Shown here piece after piece: positions 24,413 through 36,258 of a stretch of 64,000 nt of DNA. Source of the DNA: Rhabdophis nuchalis (lineage: Eukaryota > Chordata > Lepidosauria > Squamata > Natricidae). The stretch is taken from the NCBI GenBank assembly GCA_039707465.1, contig CM077653.1, positions 1,495,501 to 1,559,500 on the forward strand, in the 5' to 3' direction. The first letter of the stretch is position 1; each line of letters begins with the position of its first letter. The notes beneath the pieces are model-generated. The model did no database searches, had not been told where the DNA came from, and worked only from the letters and a program-made list of their open reading frames with translations. The position numbers were made by a program, and so were the translations under genes.

Positions 24413-25448
24413 AAGCCCTCTACCGCCACTGAAGTAGAGGTTCCAGATTGCCATCAGAATGAATAAGCATTAATAGATGGGTCTTCAGTGATATTATCTC
24501 GTTCTTGGGACATTTTATTATAGACTGTGATCAGCATACATTTTGTAAGAAATAATTCCACAACTAAGTAATGGGCTGGCTGGAGCAACCACACCTTTTC
24601 TTCTGGCTTGAGTCTTCTTCTCCACCTGGACTCCTCTACCAGTTTCATGAAATGCCCGTAGATGAGAGAAGAAGGTCTCTCAGTCTTCTTCTTGGCATCT
24701 CATGTTGATAAACCCTCCAGTGTGTCTTTCCCTCTTTAGAGAAGATGCTGGAGTTGGATCTTGGTTCCAGTTGACTTTTTGCTCTTCTCCCTTGGCAGCA
24801 GTTCAGGTCCTATGAATAGACGCTTCTACCTGAACTCTGGTGTCACCACAAGGGTGTGTACAACTCATTAGAAAGGCAAAGAATGGAGAGGTGGAATCTC
24901 GTTGGCTTTTCATCCCTTGGTGGACGATTCAGAACCTTCTTCCCTTCTGACCGTCTGGCCCCCATTGACTCTTGGAAGCTTGTCCCCCCCCCTCCCTCCC
25001 CAGCCTGAATAAATGAAAATTTCTTCCCCGGGAAGCAAATGAGTTTCTATTACAGCTTCACAGGACTCTAGAGAGTTTTAAGATAGCAGCTTGATTAAGC
25101 TTGTGGGGAAAATACTATCAGCTTGGTACTCCACAGACCGGGATAATGTACCGTTGGCATTAAGTATGTTTAAGGGTAATTATCTTTCCCCTTTTCACGT
25201 TGGTTACATGGAAAGAAAGGGGGAATTCGGAGGGTTGGGATTCGGACTCCAGGTTCAGCAGGGACAGGAGGGAGCCCCCATCTTATCCCACTGAAAATAA
25301 GAAATCCTTTGCTGCCCTTTTTGTTTGACTCCCTCGCTCTTCGGACAGAAGACGTCCAAGTTCCACGATTGTTTTAGTTATGCTTTTGTGTACTTCCTAA
25401 TAACTTTTCTGAGATGGGACAGCTGGAGTTACAAATAGCAAATCCCTC

Positions 25449-25493
25449 TGTGTGTGTGTGTGTGTCTCTCTCCCTCTCCCTCTCTCTGTCTGT

Positions 25494-25526
<33 letters not shown>

Positions 25527-25612
25527 GTGTCTCTGACTATCTCTGTCTCTCTCTGTTTCTTTCTCTCTGTGTGTCTCTGTCTCTCTCTCCCTCCCTCTCT
25601 CTGTCTGTTCTT

Positions 25613-25687
<75 letters not shown>

Positions 25688-25830
25688 CTTTTTGTCTCTG
25701 TGTCTCTTTCTCTCTGTGTGTGTGTCTCTCTCTCTCTTTCTCTCTGTCTACCCTCATACCCCCTCTTTCTCTTTCTCTTTTTCTCTCTCTTTCTCTCTCT
25801 CTCTCTCTCTGTCTCTCTCCCTCTCATTTT
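25449..25830. repeat. Pyrimidine-rich microsatellite complex with (CTAT)n core
   Basis: CT, CTGT and CTTT motifs flank about 18 uninterrupted CTAT units at 25614-25687, the complement of GATA repeats. Confidence 0.95.
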
Positions 25831-26867
25831 AGATGATGGGGTGTGAATGTCTAAGACAAGGACAAATAAATAAGTCCAGCCACATTTTCCCCAGCAAGTT
25901 CTCACTGGCAATAACATCCGCGGCTGACGGTCGAAGCTCTGTTAGGAGGTCTCCAGCAATCCTACCGCTTATTTTTGGTGCCTGAGTATTGGATCCCAAA
26001 GCCTCGCTTGAGACATGTCTTTCTTTCCCACCCCGGATTGGCTCCCGGCCACGCGCGGCCTTGCTTTCCCTCCTTGTAACCGAATCTGCCTGATGTACTT
26101 GAAAAAGGGCCATCCGAATGTTTGGAGAGGAACAGAAAGTCCTGGAGCTGGTGTCTCTTTTTGGAAAAGGCTCCTTTCTATAATCGGAGCCTTATGACTC
26201 GCAGCTGAAACGAGTTGGATGCCAGGCTTGGCTCCGGCGTGGAAAACCAAAGGCCTCCTCAGACAAAAACAACGTTCACCCTCCCTCCCGAGCTGGCCTG
26301 GGCAAGGGACTCACTGGGCACGCTGGCCCAATCCAGGCCTTCTGCCCCGTGGGGTGGAGGGGGGTCCCAAAGGGTCTTCCTTTGTAGAGGGACACAATCC
26401 TCAATCGGCAAACTCCCAACTTCCCACGTGCTTCCTGGGGCTTCGGATAAGATCTCTCTTATCAGCTGGACCCCCTCAAACTGCAGTGGAGAAACCTTGT
26501 TGTTGTTGTTATTGTTTACTTTTTACTCATTCCTGACAAAATCCCCTCAATGGTTCTAATGATAGAAGAACACAGAGCGGGGGAAAGGCATCTGGAAAGA
26601 GGTGGAACCCAAAATATCTTCAGGATCCAATCTGGGTCAGTCACCAGGACCAGATGTTGAGTTTTGGGGCTTGTGCTGGAGCCCATCCTCAGGGGGCTTC
26701 TTTCTCACCAGAATGTGGCAAAGGAGATACGGGGGGGGGAGGGTCTGCTCTTTGGGTAGGTCCCATAAGCCCTTGCCATTGCCCCAAGTGATTGAGAGCG
26801 AGAAGATTCCCAAACCCCTGGAGGACATCTTGATGTCTATCTCCAGTCTCGTCTTTCTGAATTGTGG

Positions 26868-26930
26868 GTCCTTGGTGCTCTCTTGAGTTGGGTTGTTTTC
26901 TTGCAGATGTTTCATTACCCAATCAGGCAA
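26868..26930 (+). repeat. Unclassified repeat (ATCATCAGTGCT family)
   Basis: Contains TTGGTGCTCTCTTGAGTTGG, GTTTTCTTGCAGATGTTTC and ATTACCCAATCAGGC; cut short where the SINE at 26928 begins. Confidence 0.65.
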
Positions 26931-27085
26931 CAGATTAACAAGAGTTGGAAGGGACCTTGCAGGTCATCTAGTCCAACCCCCCTGCCCAAGCAGGCGATCT
27001 TACATCTGCCTCTACCTAGGATTGAACTCACAACCTCCTGATTGTGAGGCGAGAGACCCACCTGTGGGCCACAGCAGCAGGTGCA
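26928..27085 (-). mobile_element. tRNA-head/CR1-tail SINE, copy 3
   Basis: Same layout, with the B-box complement at 27019-27029. It directly follows a copy of the unclassified ATCATCAGTGCT repeat at 26868-26930 and so may have inserted next to it. Confidence 0.75.
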
Positions 27086-27137
27086 CAGCATCATTGCTAA
27101 AAGGGAGTGGGGCTGAGGAGGGGGAGGGGGAAGACTG

Positions 27138-27224
27138 TAGGGTCCTTGGTGCTCTCTGAGCTTGGTGGTTTTCTTGCTGATGTTTTGTTACCCAACTAGT
27201 TAGCATCATCAGTGCTAAAAAGGT
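27138..27224 (+). repeat. Unclassified repeat (ATCATCAGTGCT family)
   Basis: GGTCCTTGGTGCTCTCTGAG, TTACCCAACTAGTTAGCATC and ATCAGTGCTAAAAAGG give a full unit. Confidence 0.7.
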
Positions 27225-29104
27225 GGGGGCTTTGGTCTCTGTTTATATGCACCTGCCTTGACTTGGTCTCCTTAATGTAGGAGAAAATATTCATCTGCCA
27301 CCCTTCAGCCATGAAAGTCTTGTATGGGAGGCTGATGAGCGCATGGATGAAATCACATGGAAATGGTACAGAGTTAGACGTTTTCTTTGATTCCATCCAG
27401 ACAGTTTTGCCAAAATCACACAACTCATCATGAAGATGCAGGTGTTTCTAGACCAGGGATGGTCCTTCTGCTTTGGATTGGGATAGTCCTGCTAGGTCCT
27501 TTTGAAGGAAACTCATCTGGAAATGTGTGGACTTTTAGGTGAACCCTTCGTGTTTTTATGGCAAATTGATATACAACCAGGAGTAAACCAGCCTAAGACT
27601 GGAAGAATGAAATGTTGGACAAACCCAACCTTGGTAGCATCTTCCCTCTCTTGCCTTTGTCCTGAAGGATGAAGCATCTTCACGCTTTCCAACTTGGCCC
27701 ACCTCCGTTGGTATCTTCTGCATTGATAGATGGTGGTTCATCTTCAGAGTTTCAGACGAGAGATCCAACGCAACTTCCCAGCCATTTACCCCTTGACTGA
27801 ACTACAGTCTCTCTGTAGTTGTAGCACCGCTGTTGGATGAAACAATCTAAAAAGTATTTCAGAGCCGTAGCCCAAATCCGTGCTGTTAATTTACAGATGA
27901 CATCACCAAAACAGCTTTTAACAACTCTAACATTTATTCCATCTCTCCTTTCTGGCTACCCAGTTCTCTCTTGCGGCTAGAACGCCAGATATTAGGGGTT
28001 TCTGCCAAGGCAAGCTTTCAAGTTGTGTTTTGCGCGGCTCAATTTCCTTCTAGTGTATCTTCCGTGAGATTTTTGGCAACGGTGGTTTTCCAGCCTTAAA
28101 ATAGCTATATATCACAAGTTGTGTTTGCAAGCGCATAGAATCAGGGGTTAGTTAAGGTTAGGGTTTCTTGGCTCTTGTGGCTTGGAAGCATTTCCCCCTC
28201 CCCAATTCTGAGATATCTAAACACAGAGACTCTTTGTGTGACTGTAATGTTGTGTGACAGCATTTGAAATCTGAATCTAAGTACACATTCGGGAAACCGG
28301 GAAATCTCCCTGGTTTTTAACCCAGAAAGGAGGGGAGGGGGCTGGAACAGCCTGTTAATATATTTCTTTTTAAAGTCAGTAGCAAAGTTATAATTCTGAG
28401 CTGCCGGTTTTCTGAAGCTGCAGCTCAATCTGCTTGAAAGAATAGGAAAAATGTGCAAGACCTCAGAATCTATATTTAAACGAAGAGTGAATAGCCCCGG
28501 TTTAATTTTCCCCTTCTCCAAAACCTATTTAGGGAGTGATGAGAAAAGCTCTTTTCTGCTAAGCTACAGAAAACCTTTCTTGTCCTTTAATTCTAGATGA
28601 ACAGGATTAGCGTGAACATATTTAGCCTCTGACCTTTGGACAAAAGCATTATCAAATTTACTGGCCAAGTGGGACTCCATTTAACTGAGCCAGTCCGGCA
28701 TCTTGGCATTGGGGAAGGAAGGTGGGTGTTTGTTTTGGGAGGTTTCCCCCTTCGTTTCTTCCCTCCCCTACCCCTCCACCCCAAAAAGCAAAGTTCAAAA
28801 ATCCATCCTTCGAGGAGGCCCTCCTGCAAGTCACTTCTTCAGGTAGAGGCTGAACTCTGAAATGGTTCTTCTCATCCTGTCCAGATAGGAGGAGGAGAGC
28901 AAAGGTTGACCTCGTCTGAACGGTTGTAGAAACGCTGATGAGCTGGAGCAGACCAGGGTGATTTTCTAAGGGTCCCATGAGGTCTACAGCCAGCCATTCA
29001 GTTGAGGTTGTTGGGCATCTTTTTTCCATCAGTGTTTCTTCTCCAGTGTCCAAATCAGAGCTTTGGGGCACTTAGCTCTTCACCACATAGAGAGGACCAA
29101 GCAA

Positions 29105-29277
29105 ACTTCCTGACAATGAGGAGAATTAAGCAGTGGAACAGAAGTTGCCTTCAGAGGTTGTGGGTGCTTCATCAATGGAGGTTTTTAAGAAGGGACTGGA
29201 CAGCCACTTGTCTGAAATGGTAGAGGGTCTCCTGCTTAAGTTGGACTAGTAAACCTCCAAGGTCCCTTCCAAGGTGG
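29105..29277 (+). mobile_element. CR1 LINE 3' fragment followed by a TTC array
   Basis: The sense pattern AGTGGAACAGAAGTTGCCTT, GGTTTTTAAGAAGGGACTGG and GGTCTCCTGCTTAAGTTGG ends CAAGGTCCCTTCCAA, and the TTC array at 29278 begins within a few bases of that 3' end. Confidence 0.8.
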
Positions 29278-29524
29278 TCTTCTTCTTCTTCTTCTTCTTC
29301 TTCTTCTTCTTCTTCTTCTTCTTCTTCTTCTTCTTCTTCTTCTTCTTCTTCTTCTTCTTCTTCTTCTTCTTCTTCTTCTTCTTCTTCTCCTTCTCCTTCT
29401 CCTCCTCCTCCTCCTCCTCCTCCTCTTCCTCCTCTCCTTCTCCTCCTTCTCTTCTCCTTCTCCTTCTCTCCTCCTCCTCCTCCTTCCTCCACCTTCTCCT
29501 CCTTCTTCTTCCTCTTCCTTCTCC
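29278..29524. repeat. (TTC)n array grading into CTC/CTT
   Basis: About 37 pure TTC units (29278-29388), then interrupted CTC and CTT. It starts at the 3' end of a CR1 fragment. Confidence 0.95.
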
Positions 29525-30917
29525 CTTGACTTGTCCATGAAGAAGCATCCCTGGCGGGGGCAAAGCCCCCAAGCCTTCCTCTGGATAATTAGCCCTGAAA
29601 CATATAAAGAGGCCCTCCCCTCCTCTCCGGCCACCGTAAAACCCTCCAAAGGGCCTGTGGAATGCCAGAAGGGGCCTCTCTTAAGCCGGTGTCCACTTAC
29701 AGTTCATCTCTCATAAACTCCACCGCTGGGCTAAGGGCAGGCAGCCCAGGCCTCCTGGTATGTGATTGATTATCTGGTATTTATGCCACTGAGGAGTTTT
29801 CAGCGGTTGCGGGTCAAGGGGTCATCTTGTGTGTCCTGCTGAAAATCCGTTTCCTTTTGTACAGTGAGGGCTGGGTGAACAGCATACAAAAACCACCTTT
29901 TTCTATTCCTTGGGAAAAAGGGGAGGGGGCAGGCCAGTGTCAGTGATTTTTTTTCTTCCCTTCAGCCATTCTGAATAGTGTCCTTTTTAATTCTAAAGAA
30001 CTTTAATTAAAAGTAGCAGGGGAAAGTTCATCTTGACAAGGGTTAGCTTACCTTATGCGCTGTCCTGGGACCTTCAAACCCACATTTGCAGGATGGGGGG
30101 GGGGAGGGGGTTGGGTTTTGTTGATTTTTCCCCCCACCCCAGCATGACTAACCAGTTGGTGTGTGGTTTTAATTAAAGCCGGGTCTCAAACAAGAGGAAT
30201 AAAATCAGAAGTTGGGTTGGGTTTGTCTTTTCTTTTTCTTTGTAAAGCCGGCTGGAGTCTCTCTCATCGGTCCTGGCGATTCTGCTGGAGGATTGGGGGG
30301 GTCTTGCAACCTGTGAAAAATTCCAGTGGGCTTTGAAAATCAGATTCCCTTTTGCCCAGAGATACAAGAAACCTTAAATTCTGAATGGATGCAGCTCAGT
30401 GATAATCGACCACATGGAGGAACTTGCTTTCAACAGCTTCAAATGGCGTTATTAGCCACATGCAGCCAGCGGGAACAATGTGAAAAATGCTGGCAGGCTG
30501 GACATCTGGTATTCAAAACTATGACAAAGTTCTAGAGAAGGTTTTCCCACATTTTTCTTTGGTTCTTACGGTGAGATTCAGGACCGCACAGTTGGGTCTA
30601 CATGGTTATAGAGAGAGACATGGGATTTCTGCCCCCAAGGTGACTATCTTCATCCATCCAAATTCCTCAATAGCTAATACAGAAATATCCCACCTTGATA
30701 TTTGGGATCGCTTGGTTGTCCCATCAGAGATGGTCCATGGGTTGTTTCAACGAAAATATTGTGAAATGGGGCACAGCTTAAATCCGAATCTAGGGAGAGA
30801 CTGTTGTGAAGGTGCCCACCCCTCCAAAGAGTTCCAGGAGATGGCAGTGATGTCCCCTCTCTTCTCCTGTACAGTCTTCTCCCTTTCCTTTGGCAAAGTT
30901 TGTGAGACCTTCCAAAT

Positions 30918-31352
30918 AGAATAGAGTAACAGAGTTGGAAGGGACCCCCTGCTTAGGCAGGAAACCCTACACCACATCAGACAAACGGTTATCATACATC
31001 TTCTTAAAAACTTCCAGTGTTGGAGAATTTACAACCTCTGGAGGCAAGTTGTTCCGCTGATTAATTGTTCTAACTGTCAGGAAATTTCTCCTTAGTTCTA
31101 GGCTGCTTCTCTCCTTGATAAGTTTCTACCCATTGCTTCTTGTTCTGCCTTCAGGTGCCTTGGAGAATAGCTTGACTCCCTCTTCTTTGGGGCAGCCCCT
31201 GAGATATTGGAAGGCTGCTATCCTGTCTCCCCTGGTCCTTCTCTTCACTAGACTAGCCATGCCTGGTTCCTGTAATTGTTCTTCATATGTTTTAGCCTCC
31301 AGTCTCCTCATCCTCTTGGTTGCTCTTCTCTGCACTCTTTCTAGAGTCCCTA
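30918..31352 (-). mobile_element. CR1 LINE 3' fragment
   Basis: It runs from AACAGAGTTGGAAGGGACCC to CTGCACTCTTTCTAGAGTCC in the usual antisense CR1 order, with a small deletion after GGGACC where the CTAGTCCAA motif is missing. Confidence 0.85.
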
Positions 31353-31605
31353 TGTCTTTCTAGACTTCTCTTTGTTCTGAGCTTTCCCAAAGACCGTTTA
31401 CTATCAAACATCTTGAGCAGTTGGGAGAGAGGATGCGGGAAAGCCAACCCTCTCCAGGTAAAACGTCAGGAAGGGGGCAGGAAGGGTAACCTTTGAGAAT
31501 CAACCAACTAATTGCTGATACACAACAGTGCTTTAAAAAAAGGGGTGAATTGCTCCCTGAATACACTTAACCTTCCTATTTTGAATAAAAACAAGGGCCC
31601 CCACT

Positions 31606-31854
31606 CAGTGGTGGGTTCCGGCAGAGACTACTGCCGGTTTGCCCGGGGGGGGGGGCTTGTGTGCTTGATGCACACTGCGTGTCCATGTGCAGTACAACTA
31701 AAATTGCTCTGCACATGCGTAGAAGCAAAAAACAAGATGGTGGCACCAAGAGAAACGGTTAAGGGACGTGGCAGGCGTGGGCCGCTGCTGGTTCCAGTGA
31801 CCCAGGCCACCAACCTACTACTGGTTCGGCCAAACTGGCAGGAACTTACCACTG
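31606..31854. mobile_element. hAT-type non-autonomous element (GTGGGTTCC family)
   Basis: Begins CAGTGGTGGGTTCCGG and ends GGAACTTACCACTG, imperfect inverted termini. The interior (CTGCACATGCG, GACCCAGGCCACCAACC) matches the copy at 47806-48029. No clean flanking duplication. Confidence 0.7.
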
Positions 31855-31929
31855 GTGCCCCCCTTCCAGAAAAAGAGCCTGGTTTCTCAGTCCCATCGTC
31901 CTTATTTCTCTGAGGCCCACACTCTTCTC

Positions 31930-32095
31930 TGGGGTCCCTGGTGCTCTCTCAGCCTGGTTATTTTCTTGCTTGTTTCTTGCATTACCCAACCAGGTAACCT
32001 CATCAGTGCTAGAAGGACTAGGGAAGCCACCTTAGGTACCTAGTTGGGTCATGAAACATCTGCGAGAAAAGACACCCAGCTCAGAGAGCAGAGTT
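31930..32095. repeat. Unclassified repeat, + copy followed by inverted copy
   Basis: A + unit (TGGTGCTCTCTCAGCCTGG to ACCTCATCAGTGCTAGA, 31938-32010) is followed by a - unit (TACCTAGTTGGGTCATGAAA to CAGCTCAGAGAGCAGAG, 32036-32094). Confidence 0.7.
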
Positions 32096-33097
32096 CAACT
32101 CCTCTCTTCTGTGGAGCCCCATCTCTGGTTCACCCATCCAGAAAAGGAGCCCCTTCCTTGGCCAAACTGAGGAGGCCCTCTGGTTGGCCCTGCCAGCTTT
32201 CTCCTGAGATGGTGCATATCGATTCTGTGGAGACCCCAAGCAACCACCCTCGTCCTGTACCCTGCAATGCCCAGCATCTTGGGCATCCTGAGAGCAGAAT
32301 CGCCCTGTGCAGAGTCAGCCCAGCCTTTCTGCATCGCCCATCCGGTCAATTCTCAGTTCTAGTTTGGATCGTCCTTCGTGCGTCCTCACCTTTTCATTTC
32401 CTGTAGCTCGGGGGGGGGGGGATCTAAGCGTGTCTTTGGTCTCCCTTTATCACTTCCTTTGTTAAAAGACGTCATTTCTGAAGAAAAGTCGCTCTGAAAT
32501 TCTGCAAGAAGACAAGGAAATTATTTGTGATTTGACTATTTCAACAAAGGTGTTGGGTGGTAGTTGTTTTTTTTTTAATGAATGACCTTTACTGTAAGCA
32601 GGGTGGTGGGAAGAAAGGACTAGGAAGGCCCAGGCAACCTGTTAAGTCTTCTTAAGCTTCTTTTATTTTTATTATGAAGCCAGAGTCTAGACTGGGATCT
32701 GATAAAAGAGGTGATAAGATGCTTTGGTTTACATTAGTTCCCACCTCGCCTTTGCCTTTATCTGGAAACAGGAAATTTTAGGGAGAAGATTCATCATGAG
32801 CTGCTGAGTGGTAGACAGTCCGCCTGGATGGGGCAGCTGGTTTCATGGCTGGTCCCCTTCTGGAAATGGCTCGGTTGGGGTCCAGAAGGGGGAAGGAGGC
32901 TTCGGACTCCCCACGAGCCTTCCTGGTCTGAAAGGAAAGTTTGGTTTGACCTGCTCTGAAAATGGTTTGGGAAACTAAAGAGTAGAACGGTTTGTTGGGA
33001 TGGAGTAGATTCTTTGAACCTTCCCTGTTCAGCTGCTTCACCACATAAGGAAAAACTCCCTTTTCTGAACTTTATTCTTGGTAGGAACAACCTAAGT

Positions 33098-33232
33098 CAG
33101 GGGTCTGCAAAGTCGGCTCTTTTAAGACTGGTGGACTTCAACTCCCAGAGTTCCCCAGCCAGCACAGCTGGCTGGGGAACTCTGGGAGTTGAAGTCCACC
33201 AGTCTTAAAAGAGCCGACTTTGCACACCCCTG
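33098..33232. mobile_element. Near-perfect palindromic hAT-type MITE
   Basis: The 135-bp element begins CAGGGGTCTGCAAAGTCGGC and ends with its complement; the two arms, including GGTGGACTTCAACTCCCAGA, match almost base for base around a centre near CAGCCAGCACAGCTGGCTG. It is flanked by exact 8-bp duplications ACCTAAGT (33090-33097 and 33233-33240), the size typical of hAT transposition. Confidence 0.85.
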
Positions 33233-33249
33233 ACCTAAGTCAATCAATC

Positions 33250-33292
33250 GCTCTCTCTCTCTCCTTCCTCTCCTCTCCTCTTTCTTTCTTTT

Positions 33293-33339
<47 letters not shown>

Positions 33340-33378
33340 CTTCCTTTTCTTCTTCCTTCCTTCCTTCCTTCCTTCCTC
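33250..33378. repeat. (CT)n/(CTTT)n/(CTTC)n microsatellite
   Basis: CT, then about 11 CTTT units (33286-33340), then CCTT units. It begins ten bases after the palindromic MITE. Confidence 0.9.
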
Positions 33379-33588
33379 CCTGTCTGATTTTTGGTAGCTG
33401 CCTTGGCTAATCCAGGCAGGTTTTTTGGCAAGGTTTTCCCAAGTGGTGTGCCATTGCCTCCTTCCTAGGGCTGAGAGAGAGTGGCTGGCTCAATTGGCTT
33501 TGTGCGCAAGGCAGGACTAGAACTCGGGATCTTCTGGTTTCTCACCTTATACCTTCACCCCTACAGCAAACCGGGTCCCACCGCCAAA

Positions 33589-33935
33589 TTTTGTTGTTAG
33601 TTGCGAACCATAGTGTCCGACCCATCGGGACCCCATGGACAACGTTCCTCCAGGCCTTCCTGTCCTCTCCCATCCTCTGGAGTCCATTGAAGCTCACGCC
33701 GATTGCTTTGGTGACTCCATCCAGCCCCCTCCTTCTCTGTCGTCCTGTTGTTCTTTTGCCTTCCATCGTTCCCAGCATGAGGCTCTTCTCCAGGGAGTCC
33801 TTCTTCCTTCTCCTTAGGTGGCCAAAGTCTTTGAGTTTCCTCTTCAGGATCCGTCCTTCTCAAGAGCAGTCAGGGTGGATGGCCTTGCAGTCCAAGGGAC
33901 TCGCAGGAGTCTTTCCTTCTCCAGTGGGTCACATT
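33589..33935 (-). mobile_element. RTE-BovB LINE 3' fragment
   Basis: A - strand frame (33542-33778) reads MLGTMEGKRTTGRQRRRGLD, then VTKAIGVSFNGLQRMGEDR, KAWRNVVHGV and GRTLW, the C-terminal pattern of BovB open frames. The + strand shows GTCCGACCCATCGGGACCCC and CAGTCCAAGGGACTC, also typical of the antisense BovB 3' region. Confidence 0.75.
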
Positions 33936-34419
33936 TTGTCAGAGCTCTCTGCTATGACCCGTCCATCTTGGGTGGCCCTACAGGACAAAGCTCATAGCTT
34001 CATTTAGCTATGGAGGCCCCTTCACCACAGCAAGGCAATAATCCATGAAGGGGCACCGTCAAATTGGTTTCTCCAAAGAGATGGTTGGGAAAGCCCCATT
34101 CAGCCATGGCCCCGGTTCTCCCTCGCTTCCTTCTGACTCGGCTTCGTTTTTGGCCCCCAGGGATCCCACGAGTGGGGCAGATTCCCATAGCTTTGGGTTG
34201 GGGGTCTTTGTATCTCTCTTTCCCCCCCCCCCAGACCCCACTTTCCCTGAAACCCCAAAGCACCCGTAAATCCACCGAAGTGAATTCCTCTCCATTCTTG
34301 GGGACTTTTCGTGCAGAGAGCCTCACTATATCTGGATGATGATGATGATGCAGAAGGTAAAATAGAAATAAAATCCTTCAACTTCCCTCCCCTCCCCTTC
34401 CTCCCGCCCCCTCCCAGAA

Positions 34420-34930
34420 ATACTTTGCGGCTTCGCTTTTCCTATCCAGATCGAGATCAAACCTTTTAAAACAACCACATATCAAAGCATCATTAGCAAT
34501 GCAGCACTGTTAAATTGAGATATTAACTTCTTTCAAGCATGCCTTTTCGGAGGGGGGGGGCAGTTCTGTAACTCCTGACTGCGGTAGCCTTTCTTTTTTT
34601 TATTATTATTTTGGCCCAAGGCACCAGCATCTGGCTGCTGGAGAGACTGTAAAAATTAAAAAGCCACACAAATCACGGGGAGAGAAAAGCAGTAAATTCA
34701 GTGATAAGAATTTAAAATTAAAATGTTCCGGGGCTTTTATATCCCACCGAACATGAAAGGAACGCGGTTTTTTTTCCTTCCTTTCTTTCCTTTTTTTGTG
34801 TCCCTGTTGCCATAAAACGGCTGCCACTAATAGCTGCCTGATTCCCTTCCTTTCTGCCTCCACTCTTGGCATAATCAGCCTTCCTTGGGCCATTGCCGGA
34901 AAAAGGGCAATAAAGTTAAAATAAACCGAG
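34420..34930. other. Possible conserved non-coding elements
   Basis: Two repeat-free blocks (34420-34545 and 34640-34925) with words such as CATATCAAAGCATCATTAGC and CTGCCACTAATAGCTGCCTG, split by a G-run and T-run. Confidence 0.35.
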
Positions 34931-35217
34931 GATAGCGGCTGGCCAGGATGGCCAGGAGGGGAGATGGGTTGACAGGGGGAGGAGGAGGGTCCCTCACACG
35001 GGACTTGGCGCTGGGCCAGCCTCCTGGAGAAAAAGCATTTTTCCCACAATCCCAAGAGGAAAGCGGGGAGGGGGGTTTTCTGAGGGGGCTCAGCCCAACT
35101 TTCCACCTTGGTCCTTGGTTGGCATCGCCTTTCCCCTAAATAAATGTTTATACCTCAGTGTCCTCCCTCTTTGTGACATCAAGTTCCAACTTCTATCTTC
35201 AAGATGATGCTGTAGGG

Positions 35218-35276
35218 CAGGGATCTGCAAAGTTGGCTCTTTTAAGACTTAAAAGACCCAACTTTGCAGACCCCTG
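35218..35276. mobile_element. Short palindromic MITE, deleted relative of 33098-33232
   Basis: CAGGGATCTGCAAAGTTGGC and its complement form 59 bp around TTTTAAGACTTAAAA. It keeps the outer arms of the longer copy and lacks the inner part. No clean target duplication. Confidence 0.7.
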
Positions 35277-35277
35277 C

Positions 35278-35540
35278 TAGGGCTGTGCACGTCAGAACAA
35301 TTAGACCCAAGGATAGTATTTCCTCCATGCCATCACTCTGCTACACAACTAAATCCCACAACGCAGTCAAACTATCTAGAAAGGCAGTATTACCATCATT
35401 ATTCTCACCGTATGTTCTTATGACTATAACTCTGTTCCTTATCACTATTGTTGTATGTAAATTGAGAGCTCACGCGCTGGAAACAAATTTCTTGCATGTC
35501 TAATCACACTTGGCCAATAAAGAAGTCTATTCTATTCTTC
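35278..35540 (+). mobile_element. Unclassified LINE 3' end with ATTCT tail
   Basis: Ends ATCACACTTGGCCAATAAAG then TCTATTCTATTC, a pattern I remember from reptile LINE tails. It lies between a short MITE (35218-35276) and the candidate LTR. Confidence 0.5.
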
Positions 35541-36098
35541 ATGGCCTGTGATGAAGCCAACTCCTTGTCCCGACAAAACCCCCTTTTATTAATTTCCTGT
35601 GAAGTCTGCTCATTCACATCCAGCAAAGTCTTTCAAGGGAGGATTTACAGTCACAGACCTTATCTGGCTTGGAGAGCTGCCAGGCTGAGATCTGCAGAAC
35701 TTGGCCAGGGGTCTCGGAGTCACAAACCAATGAACGAATGGTCTCCTGCAAACTCCACTCCCCTTTCGCTCCTCTTTTATTTCTTCTCGGAGGAGCCATT
35801 CATCATCCACCTGTGGCCTTCCTCCCAAGTTGACCTCTGTTCTTTAGCTGTTTCCTTCATCTGGCAGCTCTGTGCATGTGCACACTGGGAACAGGCTCCA
35901 GTTGTTCTTCTGCCTCACTGATGTCTGACTGAAGGCAGCTGATAACTGGCATACGGCCCTGGCCCCCTCTCTGCCTCCGACACAGAGCCCTCCTCAGAGC
36001 TTTTCCCAGACTCCAGGACTGACCCAGGTTCCTCCCCAACCTCCTCACTGTCCGAATCTGCTGCCAGTTGTGCTGGCTGCTGATGGGCCACAACACAA
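35541..36098 (-). mobile_element. Candidate solo LTR of a retroelement
   Basis: On the - strand it runs from TGTTGTGGCCCATCAGCAGC to GGCTTCATCACA, so it has TG at one end and CA at the other. Inside are AGAAATAAAAGAGGAGCG and GGAAATTAATAAAAGGGGG, which could be promoter-proximal and poly(A) signals. No flanking duplication could be fixed, and no internal protein region is present. Confidence 0.45.
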
Positions 36099-36211
36099 CC
36101 CTTGATGGACTAGAAAACCTGTTGGCCTCATAACATCACCCATAATAGACTCTCAAGAGATTTAGGGAACCTTAGAAGGTCTCAATCCCAAGGAAGGTCA
36201 ATCCATCAGAA

Positions 36212-36258
36212 TAGAGCTGGGAGGGACCTTGGAGGTCTTCTAGTCCAACCCATATCTC
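36212..36258 (-). mobile_element. CR1 LINE 3' terminal fragment
   Basis: Only the terminal motif GGGAGGGACCTTGGAGGTCT and CTAGTCCAACCC remains. Confidence 0.65.

Noticed and set aside
33542..33778. Possible small gene on the - strand
   Set aside because: The peptide is the C-terminal pattern of a BovB LINE.
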